DNA from: a bacterium
GTDB taxonomy: Bacteria; Patescibacteriota; Patescibacteriia; Patescibacteriales; GWC2-42-12
Assembly (NCBI GenBank): GCA_030655095.1
Contig: JAURWF010000064.1
Coordinates: forward strand, 1-12,875
Direction: 5' to 3'
DNA length: 12,875 nt
Position numbers and translations under genes: made by a program. This document shows, piece after piece, positions 12,653-12,875 of this stretch. The notes under the pieces were generated by a model that worked only from the letters and a program-made list of their open reading frames with translations, was not told where the DNA came from and searched no databases. Positions within the stretch are counted from its first letter, which is position 1, and the number at the start of each line of letters is the position of its first letter.

Positions 12653-12813
12653 GAGTCTATCGCCGAACACCATATTCGGTAGAAAATTCCAAATTTTTGT
12701 AAATTTTTATAAAAACTTTTTCGCTAATATAACCATATTCCCTCAAAACTTTTTAAAAAAATTTCCTAAAAATTTGAAATTTTCTACTCGAAAGAGTATT
12801 CGACGATAGACTC
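12653..12813. repeat. Long fold-back (MITE-like) repeat, copy C
   Basis: A 161-bp palindromic element. Its 46-bp arms (12653-12698 and 12768-12813) are complementary at 37 of 46 positions without gaps, starting with the perfect 10-bp GAGTCTATCG. The inner segment 12684-12737 is the counterpart of 9570-9623 in copy D. The tip word at 12657-12677 is the one found alone at copies A and B, and a variant (CGCTAATATAACCATATTC, 12722-12740) recurs inside. It lacks the apical ATTGCC hairpin of copy D. No transposase is present. Confidence 0.85.
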
Positions 12814-12839
12814 ATTAAATAAATAAAAAATAAAAAAGT

Positions 12840-12875
12840 ATGATTACTAGGTACAAGTCAAATTTTAAAAGACCA
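12840..12875 (+). CDS. 5' start of an unidentified gene (partial)
   Basis: An ATG at 12840 opens a frame, MITRYKSNFKRP, that reaches the window edge. It follows the fold-back repeat by 26 nt of AT-rich sequence, without a Shine-Dalgarno sequence, like the other genes here. Twelve codons are too few to name it. The basic, polar opening could suit an RNA-binding protein, but that is a guess. Confidence 0.35.
   Translation, partial: MITRYKSNFKRP

Noticed and set aside
12582..12809. A 75-codon + strand frame after the solute-binding protein
   Set aside because: It runs through a perfect hairpin and the second fold-back element, has no recognisable domain, and is not in the same phase relative to the core as the open frame in the other copy.
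188..12875. Recoded TGA (glycine), as in some CPR lineages
   Set aside because: Conserved genes such as typA, infC, rmuC and fic are complete under the standard code with no in-frame TGA at glycine positions.

Overview
The window is AT-rich bacterial DNA read with the standard code. It most resembles a member of the Candidate Phyla Radiation (Patescibacteria, Parcubacteria-like). The evidence is a secreted repeat protein with a C-terminal domain type I associate with these genomes, a minimal housekeeping set (typA, infC-rpmI-rplT, secG), almost no recognisable Shine-Dalgarno sequences, and a membrane-anchored family 5 solute-binding protein beside secG. This taxonomic call rests on memory of protein families, not on a search. 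All real genes and remnants lie on the + strand.

Layout. (1) 1-1723: a short 3' gene end, then a cell-surface protein that appears to have lost its 5' end. (2) 1757-1918: a small palindromic repeat, a candidate promoter and an intrinsic-terminator-like hairpin ahead of typA (1953-3713). (3) 3785-5666: a decaying restriction-modification block. It holds a DNA adenine methyltransferase cut off after its NPPY motif, a GIY-YIG-like putative nuclease, a small four-cysteine zinc protein and a PD-(D/E)XK endonuclease-like protein. (4) rmuC (5701-6789). (5) 6956-8531: the skeleton of a type I restriction system, in the order hsdM 5' remnant, hsdS 3' remnant, intact fic, hsdR 5' remnant. Both deletion scars carry the same 27-bp sequence. 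(6) 8625-9721: a small palindrome, tRNA-Gly(GCC), a 33-bp hairpin, infC with a terminator, then a 180-bp fold-back repeat ending 8 nt before rpmI. (7) rpmI-rplT, secG and a large solute-binding protein. (8) 12620-12813: a hairpin and a second fold-back repeat, then the first 12 codons of a gene running off the window.

Two themes stand out. The first is a family of non-coding palindromic repeats in five intergenic spots that look modular. The two long elements share an ungapped 54-bp internal segment but have unrelated tips, each tip matched by its own complementary partner. The tip of one recurs alone in two other intergenic spots. The apical hairpin of the other recurs alone upstream of the tRNA, with paired (compensatory) base changes. 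The second is defence-gene decay: two restriction systems are broken, yet the fic gene and the two putative nucleases remain open. Three well-spaced promoters of the form TTGnnn-17-TATAAT are visible. Two of them place the predicted transcription start within about 3 nt of the start codon, so those genes are probably leaderless.
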